A DNA stretch of 64,000 bases, taken from Streptacidiphilus fuscans. Lineage in GTDB: Bacteria; Actinomycetota; Actinomycetes; Streptomycetales; Streptomycetaceae. A program made the position numbers and the translations under genes. Location of the stretch: contig NZ_JADPRT010000008.1 in assembly GCF_015690355.1 (NCBI RefSeq), forward strand, positions 76,908 to 140,907, read 5' to 3'. Each line of letters starts with the position of its first letter. The first letter of the stretch is position 1. A model generated the notes under the pieces. The model saw nothing but the letters and a program-made list of their open reading frames with translations. It had not been told where the DNA came from and did no database searches. Shown piece by piece: positions 27,692 through 36,050 of this stretch.

Positions 27692-28003
27692 GTTGAACCC
27701 TTCTCGATTCGGTCGGAACCTCTGACGCCAGCCGCACCGGTGCCAAACGCCCGGGGGCCTCCCCCGGGCGAGAAAGCCCAGGAGGTGTGTGTGCTCAGAA
27801 GCAGGCGTGACTCACCGATTGCAAAGCACGCCGAGGGTCAAGACTACGGAAGCCCCGACCCGGGGTCAAACCAGCCCATGGGGCCTCGTCCGGGCCCGAA
27901 CCCGGACGTCTGCGCAGCTCGGGGCCGGTCCGCGTCGATCGCTCGACACGGACCGGCCCGGGCGCCACGCGGGGGTGACGCCGCTGACTGCTCCCGCCGC
28001 TGA
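27692..28003 (-). other. Structured gap between rne and rplU (probable rplU leader)
   Basis: No gene is seen in these 312 nt. A perfect 10-bp GC stem with loop CCT lies at 27748-27770, about 55 nt before the rplU start, and could be part of an L21 leader that controls the ribosomal genes. A second long stem near the rne end is listed separately. The promoter is not obvious. Confidence 0.5.
27922..27959 (-). terminator. Terminator after rne
   Basis: 17-nt arms (27922-27938 and 27943-27959) pair with one mismatch around a TCGC loop, 45 nt past the rne stop codon. Confidence 0.65.
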
Positions 28004-31000
28004 CTACTCCGCGGCCGGCTCGGCGGCGGGCTCGCTCGCGGCGGCCTTCTTGGACGTGCGCTTGGCCGTCGTCTTCTTCGCGGCCGTCTTGGTCGCCGTC
28101 TTCTTCGCGGCGACCTTCTTGGCAGCCGTCTTGCGCGCCGCACGCTTGCGCGCGGGCGGAGCAGCCTCGGCCTCGGCCTCGGCCTCGGCCGCCGGGGCCT
28201 CAGCCTGCGCGGCGGGGGCCTCGGCGGTGACCGCCTCGGCAGCCTGCTCCGGCTCGGCGACGGGCGCGGCGGCGGACTCCGCCGCCGACTCTCCCGCGAT
28301 GACCACGACGGCGGGCTCGGCGCCGACCGTCGAGGTCGCCTTGCGCACCGCGCGACGGCGGGTGCGGCCACGCGGGGCGGCGGCCTCGATCATGCCCTCG
28401 ACCATCGCCTCGGCCTCGGCCTGCGCCGCGGCGTCGACCACCGGAGCAGCCTCGGCGACCGGCTCGGCGACGGCTTCGACGACCGGCTCGGTCACGACCT
28501 CGGCAGCCACCACCTCGGGCTCGCGGGAGACCAGCTCGATCTCCTCGTGCTCGTGGTCGGCGTGCTCGTGCGCCTCGTGCGTCTCCGCCGGGGTCTCGTC
28601 GCCGCCGCGACCACGACGACGGCGCTTGGAGCCGCCGCCCTCCTCGGGCTGCGCGGCCTCGGACTTGCCGCCGCCGACACCCGGCTTCGGGCCCGCGAAG
28701 CCCTTGGGCGCGGGAGCGGTCTGCTCCATGTGCACGATCACACCGCGACCGTTGCAGTGCACGCAGTTCTCGGAGAACGACTCCAGCAGGCCCTGGCCGA
28801 CCCGCTTGCGGGTCATCTGCACCAGGCCCAGCGAGGTCACCTCGGCCACCTGGTGCTTGGTCCGGTCCCGGCCCAGGCACTCCAGCAGACGGCGCAGCAC
28901 CAGGTCGCGGTTGGACTCCAGCACCATGTCGATGAAGTCGATGACGATGATGCCGCCCAGGTCCCGCAGCCGCAGCTGACGGACGATCTCCTCGGCCGCC
29001 TCGATGTTGTTGCGGGTGACGGTCTCCTCGAGGTTTCCGCCCTGGCCGGTGAACTTGCCGGTGTTGACGTCGACGACCACCATGGCCTCGGTCTTGTCGA
29101 TCACCAGCGAACCGCCGCTGGGCAGCCAGACCTTGCGGTCCAGCGCCTTCATCAGCTGCTCGTCGATCCGGTAGGTCGCGAAGACGTCGACCTCGGAGGT
29201 CCACTTCTGCAGACGCGGCGTCAGGTCCGGTGCCACCGACGAGACGTACTCGTGGATGGTGGACCAGGCGTTCTCGCCCTGGACGATGACCTTGGAGAAG
29301 TCCTCGTTGAAGATGTCGCGGACCACACGGACCGTCATGTCCGGCTCGCCGTAGAGCAGCGCGGGGGCGTTGCCGCTGGTGGCCTTCTTCTGGATGTCCT
29401 CCCACTGCTGCTGCAGCCGCTGGACGTCCCGGGTCAGCTCCTCCTCGGACGCGCCCTCGGCGGCGGTGCGCACGATGACGCCCGCGTCGTCCGGGACGAT
29501 CTTCTTGAGGATGTTCTTCAGCCGGGCGCGCTCGGTGTCGGGCAGCTTGCGGCTGATGCCGGTCATCGAGCCCTCGGGCACGTAGACCAGGTAGCGGCCG
29601 GGCAGCGAGATCTGGCTGGTCAGGCGGGCGCCCTTGTGGCCGATCGGGTCCTTGGAGACCTGGACCAGCACGGACTGACCGGACTTCAGCACCGACTCGA
29701 TCCGGCGCGGGCCGTTCTTCAGGCCCAGACCGGAGAAGTTGACCTCACCGGCGTAGAGCACCGCGTTGCGGCCCTTGCCGATGTCGACGAAGGCGGCCTC
29801 CATCGACGGCAGCACGTTCTGCACCTTGCCCAGGTACACGTTGCCGACGTAGGAGGTGGCCTGCTCCTTGTTGACGTAGTGCTCGACGAGGACGCCGTCC
29901 TCCAGCACACCGATCTGGGTGCGCTCGCCGGACTGACGGACCACCATGACGCGCTCGACGGCCTCGCGGCGCGCCAGGAACTCGGCCTCGGTGATGATCG
30001 GGACGCGGCGGCGGCCCTGCTCGCGGCCCTCGCGGCGGCGCTGCTTCTTGGCCTCCAGGCGGGTCGAGCCCTTGATGGACTGGACCTCGTCCGGGTCGAA
30101 CGGCGCCTCGCCGGAACGGCGGCGCGGCTCACGGACCTTGACGACCGTGCGCTCCGGGTCGCCCTCGCCCGTCTCTGCCTCGGGGCCCGCGTCCCCGCTG
30201 CGGCGGCGACGACGACGGCGACGACGGCTGGAGGAGGACAGCGCCTCACCCAGGTCGTCCTCGTCCTCAGCCTCGTCCTCGGACTCCTCGCCCTCCGCCT
30301 CGTCGGCGGACTGCTCGGCCTCGTCGGACTCACCACGGCGACGACGGCGACCGCCACGGCGGCGGCGACGGGAGGGGCGGCCCTCCTCGGCGTGGTGCTC
30401 GGCCTCGTGCTCCTCGTGGTCCTCGGACTCCTCGTCCTCGGCTCCGTGCTCGGCCTCGGCGAGCTCCTCGCCCTCGACGCCCAGCTCGGTGTCCTCGCTC
30501 ACCACGTAGGCGGGCGAGGTGGCGCGACGACGGCGACGGCGACGGCCGACGGACTCGCCGGCGTCCTCGTCCTCCTCCTCGTCCGCGGAGAGCGGCGCAC
30601 GGGTGCTGACCTGCTCGAAGCGGGCCGGCTCGGTCGGCGCGGCGGGCGCGGCCGCGCGGCGGCGGGTACGACGACGGCCGCCGGTGGTCTCCTCGGCCTC
30701 CGCCTCGGCACCGGCCTCGGCGGATGCCGCTGCGGGCGCGGTGGCGGCGGTGGGAGCCGTCTCGGCGGCGGGAGCGACGGCCGGGGACTCGGCACGGCGG
30801 CGGGTCCGGCGCGCGGGAGCCTCGGCGGCCTCCTCGTCCGGCGCGGCGAAGGCGGCAGCCGGCGCACCGGCGCGGCGACCGCTCGCGGCGGCCTCGGCCG
30901 GGGCGGCAGCCTCGGGCTGCTGGAAGACCGGGGGCTGGAAGATGGCGGTGGCCGGACGCACGGCGCGGCGGCGGGCACGCGGGGCGTGCTCCTCGGCGGC

Positions 31001-31729
31001 GGGCTGCTCGGCAGCGGGGGCGGTGGCGGCCTGGGTCGGCTCGGCGGGCTGCACGGCGGCAGCGGCGCGCTGCTGGAGTGCGACGATGCGCCGCTCCAGC
31101 TGGCTGCCGGCCTCGACCTTCAGCGTGGCTCCGGCGCGGGACACCAGGTCGGCGACGAGCGCCTCCAGCTGGGCGCCGCTGACGGCACCGGACTCGACCT
31201 GCTGCTCGACCTGGTCCAGCTCGCCGAGCAGGGCGAGGCTGTCGTCGGCCTGCGGCGCGGCAGGGGCCTCGGCAGCGGGTGTCTCGGCGGCCGGGGTCTC
31301 CACGACCGGCTCGGCCTCGGCCTTCTTACGGGTACGGCGGGCGCGCTTGCGCGGCTCGGGAGCCTCGGCGGCCTCAGCGGCGACAGCCGCGTCTGCGGGG
31401 GCGGGCTGGGCGGCAACCGGCTCAGCGGCGACCGCCTCGGCGGCCGGGGTCTCGACGACCGGCTCGGCCTCGGCCTTCTTGCGGGTACGGCGGGCGCGCT
31501 TGCGCGGCTCAGGAGCCTCGGCGGGCTCGCCGGCGGCCTCAGCGGCGGCGGCAGGTGCCGCCGCACTCTCGGCGCTCTGCGCGCTCGCTACGGCCTCAGC
31601 GGGCTCGGCGACCGGCGGGCCGGCCGGACGGCTGGCGGCGCGGCGACGACGCGGGGCGGCCTTGGGGGCCGCACCCTGCGATTCACTCGGCTCGTTGTTC
31701 TCGGTGTGTTCGTTGTCGTTCTCGGGCAT
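28004..31729 (-). CDS. rne: RNase E/G family ribonuclease with long disordered flanks
   Basis: A 1241-aa endoribonuclease that processes rRNA and starts mRNA decay. The ATG at 31729 has GGAGAA 8 nt upstream. Residues 1 to about 580 are Ala/Glu/Arg-rich, with a duplicated block RKRARRTRKKAEAEPVVETP. An S1 domain starts near residue 595, and the catalytic region contains VVVDVNTGKFTG (Asp near 885) and IVIDFIDM (Asp near 930), matching the two metal-binding aspartates of RNase E. The Zn-link CVHCNGRG is near residue 990. The C-terminal tail is acidic and then histone-H1-like (AAKK, KKTA repeats). The core lies centrally, between long N- and C-terminal extensions, the known Streptomyces arrangement. 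Confidence 0.96.
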   Translation of the reverse strand: MPENDNEHTENNEPSESQGAAPKAAPRRRRAASRPAGPPVAEPAEAVASAQSAESAAAPAAAAEAAGEPAEAPEPRKRARRTRKKAEAEPVVETPAAEAVAAEPVAAQPAPADAAVAAEAAEAPEPRKRARRTRKKAEAEPVVETPAAETPAAEAPAAPQADDSLALLGELDQVEQQVESGAVSGAQLEALVADLVSRAGATLKVEAGSQLERRIVALQQRAAAAVQPAEPTQAATAPAAEQPAAEEHAPRARRRAVRPATAIFQPPVFQQPEAAAPAEAAASGRRAGAPAAAFAAPDEEAAEAPARRTRRRAESPAVAPAAETAPTAATAPAAASAEAGAEAEAEETTGGRRRTRRRAAAPAAPTEPARFEQVSTRAPLSADEEEDEDAGESVGRRRRRRRATSPAYVVSEDTELGVEGEELAEAEHGAEDEESEDHEEHEAEHHAEEGRPSRRRRRGGRRRRRGESDEAEQSADEAEGEESEDEAEDEDDLGEALSSSSRRRRRRRRRSGDAGPEAETGEGDPERTVVKVREPRRRSGEAPFDPDEVQSIKGSTRLEAKKQRRREGREQGRRRVPIITEAEFLARREAVERVMVVRQSGERTQIGVLEDGVLVEHYVNKEQATSYVGNVYLGKVQNVLPSMEAAFVDIGKGRNAVLYAGEVNFSGLGLKNGPRRIESVLKSGQSVLVQVSKDPIGHKGARLTSQISLPGRYLVYVPEGSMTGISRKLPDTERARLKNILKKIVPDDAGVIVRTAAEGASEEELTRDVQRLQQQWEDIQKKATSGNAPALLYGEPDMTVRVVRDIFNEDFSKVIVQGENAWSTIHEYVSSVAPDLTPRLQKWTSEVDVFATYRIDEQLMKALDRKVWLPSGGSLVIDKTEAMVVVDVNTGKFTGQGGNLEETVTRNNIEAAEEIVRQLRLRDLGGIIVIDFIDMVLESNRDLVLRRLLECLGRDRTKHQVAEVTSLGLVQMTRKRVGQGLLESFSENCVHCNGRGVIVHMEQTAPAPKGFAGPKPGVGGGKSEAAQPEEGGGSKRRRRGRGGDETPAETHEAHEHADHEHEEIELVSREPEVVAAEVVTEPVVEAVAEPVAEAAPVVDAAAQAEAEAMVEGMIEAAAPRGRTRRRAVRKATSTVGAEPAVVVIAGESAAESAAAPVAEPEQAAEAVTAEAPAAQAEAPAAEAEAEAEAAPPARKRAARKTAAKKVAAKKTATKTAAKKTTAKRTSKKAAASEPAAEPAAE

Positions 31730-31936
31730 GCGGGCGTTTCTCCCGTCACGCCCCCGGGCACCGCGCCAACTGGGCGGGCGCCGCACGGGGGCTCGCGTAT
31801 GTCTTTGATGGCGTGCCCACGGGGGTCGCGGACTCGCCGAAGCTTCGGGTCGCGCTTTGGTCGACCGGGCCCCGGATGGCTCCCAGGGCCCTGGTCGGGC
31901 GCCGACGGCGCTGCGTCGCCGTCCGGTCCGCCGCCG

Positions 31937-32770
31937 CTACGCGTGCTGCGGCTCGGTCGCCTCGGGTGTGAGGGCCAGTGCCGCGTCGCGGTCGGGCGCG
32001 AACGGGTCGGTCACCGCGCCGGTCTCCTCGTCGAGCGGCCCCTGCGCCAGCCTGGTCACCCCAGCGGGGACCGGCAGCGCGAGGTCGGCCGTCACACGAA
32101 GACCGGTGAGGACGTCGTCGGGTCGGACGGCGGGTGTGGCGTGCCGAACAACCAGGCGCAGTATCGCACAGGCACGGCCTGCGAGGATATCGGTCGTACT
32201 TTCCGGTAGTGCGAGTGCACCCGCGTCCACCTGCGGATCCACCACGTCGAGAGTGATCACCGCGCCGCGCGCGTCGAAGGTACGCAGACCGTTCTTGGTC
32301 TGCCGCTCCACCGTGACCTCGTCCTGCGCCAGGAAGGCGGCGACGGCGGCACGGGCCGTGTCGGCCTCGACGCCGTCCAGGACGAGCTGCCAGCAGGAGG
32401 CCTGCAGGCGCTCCATGAAGTCCTTGCCGTGCGCCTCGACCGCGTCGACGACGTCCAGGCCCGGCGGCAGCGACTCGTCCAGTTGGCTGCGCAGCAGCTC
32501 CGGCTCGCGCCGCTCGCTGAGGGCCAGCTCCACGTACTCGGCCTCACTGGCGGCACCGGTGGGCGCGGCGTTCATGAAGCTGATCTTGGGGTGGGGGGTG
32601 AAGCCGGCGGAGTACGCCATCGGGACGGCGGAACGGCGCAGAGCGCGCTCGAGGGCTCGCTGGAAGTCGCGGTGGCTGGTGAAGCGGAGGCGACCACGCT
32701 TGGTGTAGCGAAGACGGATCCGCTGGACCGCGGGTGCGGGCGGCGGACCGTCGGGCGTGCGGCGTGCCAG
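31937..32770 (-). CDS. DUF2344 / TIGR03936 family protein
   Basis: About 277 aa, with the family signature RIRLRYTKRGRLRFTSHRDF near the N-terminus and YSAGFTPHPKISF. Family function is unknown, but it travels with the TIGR03960 radical SAM protein (34015-35943), sometimes fused to it. Homologues start MARR.P(D/E)GPPP; here that residue is a CTG at 32770 with GAAGGA about 9 nt upstream. A GTG at 32923 is in frame, but the added segment is Arg-rich and looks non-coding. The two unrelated genes between this and the radical SAM gene (CGNR and VOC) look like an insertion into the usual pairing. Confidence 0.88.
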   Translation of the reverse strand: MARRTPDGPPPAPAVQRIRLRYTKRGRLRFTSHRDFQRALERALRRSAVPMAYSAGFTPHPKISFMNAAPTGAASEAEYVELALSERREPELLRSQLDESLPPGLDVVDAVEAHGKDFMERLQASCWQLVLDGVEADTARAAVAAFLAQDEVTVERQTKNGLRTFDARGAVITLDVVDPQVDAGALALPESTTDILAGRACAILRLVVRHATPAVRPDDVLTGLRVTADLALPVPAGVTRLAQGPLDEETGAVTDPFAPDRDAALALTPEATEPQHA

Positions 32771-32942
32771 TGCGCTCAGTCCTTCGGGAGTAGGGGCGTT
32801 CGTGCGCCTCCAAGGGTACGCGGCTACGTCGGTCGACGGTTCCGCGCTCGGTCGGCCACCGCGTGGGCGGCACAGGCGGCGGTGCCGGGGCCGACGCCCG
32901 AGGTCGATATGCGTTTTCGGCACAGTGTTCAGAATATTGCGA

Positions 32943-33479
32943 CTAAGACACTGCAGAAACATTTCCTCGTGCACGATAGGTCCGCATTTTGGCACGACTT
33001 CCGCATACGGCCATGCTGCACCAACGGCCGCGCCCGGCCGGGGAACGGTCGTAGTAGAGCCAGCGGCAGTCCTCCGCCGCACATGCCTTGAGCCGGAGCC
33101 AGTCCTTGCCGGCAGCGGCGATACCAGCGGCGACCTGGGCGAACAGCAGTTCCGTGGCCGGAAGTCCGGGCGCGGGAACGAGCTCCATGGCGCCGTCGAG
33201 GCGCGGCGCCAGCACCAAGGAGGCAGACGTCAGCTGCCGAGTGAATGAATCCAGCGAACCCTGTGGAATATCCAGACCCGCGTGCGCCATTCCCGCCTCC
33301 CGCAACAGCTCACGGAATACGCGAACCCGCGCTGCGTCGAAGCCCTCCCCCGCGCGCTCCCCCGAGAACTCCCCCCAGAGCTCCTCCAGGAACGCCTCCA
33401 GCCCGTCCTCGCCCGTGTCCACGTCGAGCGTGTTGACGAGCTCCTGCACCAGCCGCAGCGGCTCCGGGGCGTCTCCCAT
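32943..33479 (-). CDS. CGNR zinc-finger transcriptional regulator
   Basis: A 178-aa protein with an N-terminal ABATE-like helical domain (LVQELVNTLDVDTGEDGL) and a C-terminal CGNR zinc finger (CAAEDCRWLYYDRSP, then WCSMAVCGSRAKMR), the last 45 residues. CGNR proteins are putative stress-linked regulators. It is transcribed divergently from the VOC gene at 33573, and the 93-bp gap holds four GTTACC-like half sites, so autoregulation and control of the VOC gene are plausible. The gene end lies 173 nt before the DUF2344 start. Confidence 0.92.
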   Translation of the reverse strand: MGDAPEPLRLVQELVNTLDVDTGEDGLEAFLEELWGEFSGERAGEGFDAARVRVFRELLREAGMAHAGLDIPQGSLDSFTRQLTSASLVLAPRLDGAMELVPAPGLPATELLFAQVAAGIAAAGKDWLRLKACAAEDCRWLYYDRSPAGRGRWCSMAVCGSRAKMRTYRARGNVSAVS

Positions 33480-33488
33480 GCTTGCGAT

Positions 33489-33554
33489 GTTACCGATTCT
33501 GCGGCAGCATCCAGTAACGCGAGCAGTTACCTCTAGACCGCTTCAAGCGGTAAC
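33489..33554. promoter_or_regulatory. Cluster of GTTACC/GGTAAC half sites in the divergent promoter
   Basis: GTTACC at 33489-33494, GTAAC at 33514-33518, GTTACC at 33526-33531 and GGTAAC at 33549-33554. The middle two form GTAAC-N7-GTTAC and the last two GTTACC-N17-GGTAAC. Four matches in 66 bp of a GC-rich genome, in the shared promoter of a regulator and its neighbour, suggest operators for the CGNR protein. Confidence 0.5.
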
Positions 33555-33572
33555 TTCGACGAGAGGCACCTC

Positions 33573-33941
33573 ATGATCGGCAACCTGCGCGCCTTCGCCC
33601 TCGACTGTCCCGACCCCGTCGCCCTGGCCGGGTTCTACGCCCAACTCGTAGGCGGCAAGGTCGTCGTCGAGGAGGAGCAGGACGAGTGGGTGGAGCTGGA
33701 AGGCGACTACGGCACCACCAAGCTCGCCTTCCAGAAGGTCGACGGCTACCGCGCACCCGCCTGGCCCGGCCAGGGCACCCCGCAGCAGGCCCACATCGAC
33801 ATCGGCGTCACCGACCTCGACGCCGCGCACACCCAGGTCCTCGCGCTCGGCGCGACACCGCTGGAGGACTGGGCCGGCACCAAGTCCTGGCGCGTGTACG
33901 CAGATCCGGTCGGGCACCCGTTCTGCCTCTGCGCCTGCTGA
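33573..33941 (+). CDS. VOC family (glyoxalase-like) protein
   Basis: A 122-aa protein with the vicinal-oxygen-chelate fold: MIGNLRAFALDCPDPVALAGFYAQL at the start (in part), HIDIGVTDLDAA in the middle, and DPVGHPFCLCAC at the end. GAGAGG lies upstream of the ATG. VOC proteins include glyoxalases, dioxygenases and antibiotic-binding resistance proteins; the substrate cannot be told from sequence. The divergent CGNR regulator probably controls it. Confidence 0.92.
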   Translation: MIGNLRAFALDCPDPVALAGFYAQLVGGKVVVEEEQDEWVELEGDYGTTKLAFQKVDGYRAPAWPGQGTPQQAHIDIGVTDLDAAHTQVLALGATPLEDWAGTKSWRVYADPVGHPFCLCAC

Positions 33942-33949
33942 GAGACACG

Positions 33950-33985
33950 ACGAGGCCCGCCGATCTCCTGATCGGCGGGCCTCGT
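33950..33985. terminator. Bidirectional terminator between the VOC and radical SAM genes
   Basis: A perfect 15-bp stem (33950-33964 with 33971-33985), loop CTCCTG, lies between convergent genes ending at 33941 and 34015. Confidence 0.85.
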
Positions 33986-34014
33986 TCGGTGCTGCGGTTG
34001 CGCGGGTCTTGCGG

Positions 34015-35943
34015 CTAGCTGTTGACGACCGTCAGCGGCAGCAGCTTCTTGCCCGTCGGGCCGATTTGAATCTCGGTGCTCAGCTGAGGGCACACGCCGC
34101 AGTCGAAGCACGGGGTCCAGCGGCAGTCGTCGACCTCGACCTCCTCCAGGGCGTCCTGCCAGTCCTCCCAGAGCCAGTCCTTGTCGAGGCCGGAGTCCAG
34201 GTGGTCCCAGGGGAGGACCTCCTCGTACTGGCGCTCGCGGGTGGTGTACCAGGCGACGTCGACGCCGGTGTCGGCCAGGGCCTTCTCGGCGCAGCGCATC
34301 CAGCGCTCGTAGGAGAAGTACTCGCGCCAGCCGTCGAAGCGGCCGCCGTCCTCGTAGACGGCGCGGATGACCGCGCCGACGCGGCGGTCGCCGCGGGAGA
34401 GGAGGCCCTCGATCAGGCCCGGCTTGCCGTCGTGGTAGCGGTAGCCGATGTTGCGGCCGTACTTGCGGTCGTTGCGGATCGCGTCGCGCAGCTTGAGCAG
34501 GCGCGCGTCGGTCTCCTCGACGCCCAGCTGCGGGGCCCACTGGAACGGCGTGTGCGGCTTGGGCACGAAGCCGCCGATGGAGACGGTGCAGCGGATGTCG
34601 TTGGTGCCGGTGACCTCGCGGCCCTTGGCGATGACGTTCTTCGCCATCTCGGCGATCTGCATCACGTCCTCGTCGGTCTCGGTCGGCAGACCGGCCATGA
34701 AGTAGAGCTTCACCTGGCGCCAGCCGTTGCCGTACGCGGTGGCGACCGTGCGGATGAGGTCCTCCTCGGACACCATCTTGTTGATCACCTTGCGCAGCCG
34801 CTCGCTGCCGCCCTCGGGGGCGAAGGTCAGACCGGAGCGGCGGCCGTTGCGGGAGAGCTCGTTGGCCAGGTCGATGTTGAACGCGTCGACGCGGGTGGAC
34901 GGCAGCGACAGGCCGACCTTGTCCTCCTCGTAGCGGTCGGCCAGGCCCTTGGCGATGTCGGCGATCTCGGTGTGGTCGGCGGAGGAGAGCGAGAGCAGGC
35001 CGACCTCCTCGAAGCCGGTGGCCTTGAGGCCGCGCTCGACCATCTCGCCGATGCCGGTGATGGAGCGCTCGCGCACCGGGCGGGTGATCATGCCCGCCTG
35101 GCAGAAGCGGCAGCCACGGGTGCAGCCACGGAAGATCTCGACCGACATGCGCTCGTGGACCGTCTCCGCGAGCGGCACCAGCGGCTGCTTGGGGTAGGGC
35201 CACTCGTCGAGGTCCATCACGGTGTGCTTGGTCACCCGCCACGGCACGCCGGACTGGTTCGGCACGACGCGGGCGATCCGGCCGTCGGCCAGGTACTCGA
35301 CGTCGTAGAACTTGGGCACGTAGAAGCCGCCGGTGCGGGCGAGGCGCAGCAGCACCTCGTCGCGGCCGCCGGGGCGGCCCTCCGCCTTCCAGGCGCGGAT
35401 GATCTCGGTCATGTCCAGCACGGCCTGCTCGCCGTCGCCGACCACGGCCGCGTCGAGGAAGTCCGCGATCGGCTCGGGGTTGAACGCGGCGTGGCCGCCC
35501 GCGAGGACGATCGGGTCGTCGATGGTGCGGTCGGCCGCGAGCAGCGGGATACCGGCCAGGTCGAGGGCGGTGAGCATGTTCGTGTAGCCGAGCTCGGTGG
35601 AGAAGCTCAGGCCGAAGACGTCGAACGCCTTGACCGGGCGGTGCGCGTCGACGGTGAACTGCGGGACGCCGTGCTCACGCATCAGCGCCTCCAGGTCCGG
35701 CCAGACGCTGTAGGTGCGCTCGGCCAGGACCCCCTCGCGCTCGTTGAGCACCTCGTAGAGGATCATGACGCCCTGGTTGGGCAGGCCGACCTCGTAGGCG
35801 TCGGGGTACATCAGGGCCCAGCGGACGTCGCAGGCGTCCCAATCCTTGACGGTGGAGTTGAGCTCACCGCCGACGTACTGGATCGGCTTCTGGACGTGCG
35901 GGAGGAGGGCCTCCAGGCGCGGGAAGACCGACTCGACAGACAT
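34015..35943 (-). CDS. TIGR03960 family B12-binding-type radical SAM protein
   Basis: A 642-aa protein. The N-terminal half has a cobalamin-binding-like fold (MYPDAYEVGLPNQGVMILY). The radical SAM cluster motif CxxxCxxC is in RGCTRGCRFCQAGM near residue 275. The C-terminus adds a cysteine group (DDCRWTPCFDCGVCPQ) that may hold a second iron-sulfur cluster. The reaction is unknown. Partner protein DUF2344 lies 1.2 kb downstream. The ATG at 35943 is divergent from the deaminase gene by 107 bp. Confidence 0.94.
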   Translation of the reverse strand: MSVESVFPRLEALLPHVQKPIQYVGGELNSTVKDWDACDVRWALMYPDAYEVGLPNQGVMILYEVLNEREGVLAERTYSVWPDLEALMREHGVPQFTVDAHRPVKAFDVFGLSFSTELGYTNMLTALDLAGIPLLAADRTIDDPIVLAGGHAAFNPEPIADFLDAAVVGDGEQAVLDMTEIIRAWKAEGRPGGRDEVLLRLARTGGFYVPKFYDVEYLADGRIARVVPNQSGVPWRVTKHTVMDLDEWPYPKQPLVPLAETVHERMSVEIFRGCTRGCRFCQAGMITRPVRERSITGIGEMVERGLKATGFEEVGLLSLSSADHTEIADIAKGLADRYEEDKVGLSLPSTRVDAFNIDLANELSRNGRRSGLTFAPEGGSERLRKVINKMVSEEDLIRTVATAYGNGWRQVKLYFMAGLPTETDEDVMQIAEMAKNVIAKGREVTGTNDIRCTVSIGGFVPKPHTPFQWAPQLGVEETDARLLKLRDAIRNDRKYGRNIGYRYHDGKPGLIEGLLSRGDRRVGAVIRAVYEDGGRFDGWREYFSYERWMRCAEKALADTGVDVAWYTTRERQYEEVLPWDHLDSGLDKDWLWEDWQDALEEVEVDDCRWTPCFDCGVCPQLSTEIQIGPTGKKLLPLTVVNS

Positions 35944-36050
35944 AGAGGCAGGGACTTTCGTGAGAGCACCGGGGTGACCCTCAAGGTTACCGCAGGGCCT
36001 AAGGTAGGTGATTCGACCAGATTGTCCGACCCAGTCAGAAAGAGCGTTTC

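Noticed and set aside
28547..32209. 1220-codon plus-strand frame opposite rne
   Set aside because: Same antisense artefact; the translation is a Leu/Gly/Ala/Arg run mirroring the Ala/Glu-rich rne flanks.
32924..33082. Extension of the DUF2344 gene to 33082
   Set aside because: It would lie inside the CGNR gene in another frame and translates to a non-conserved segment.
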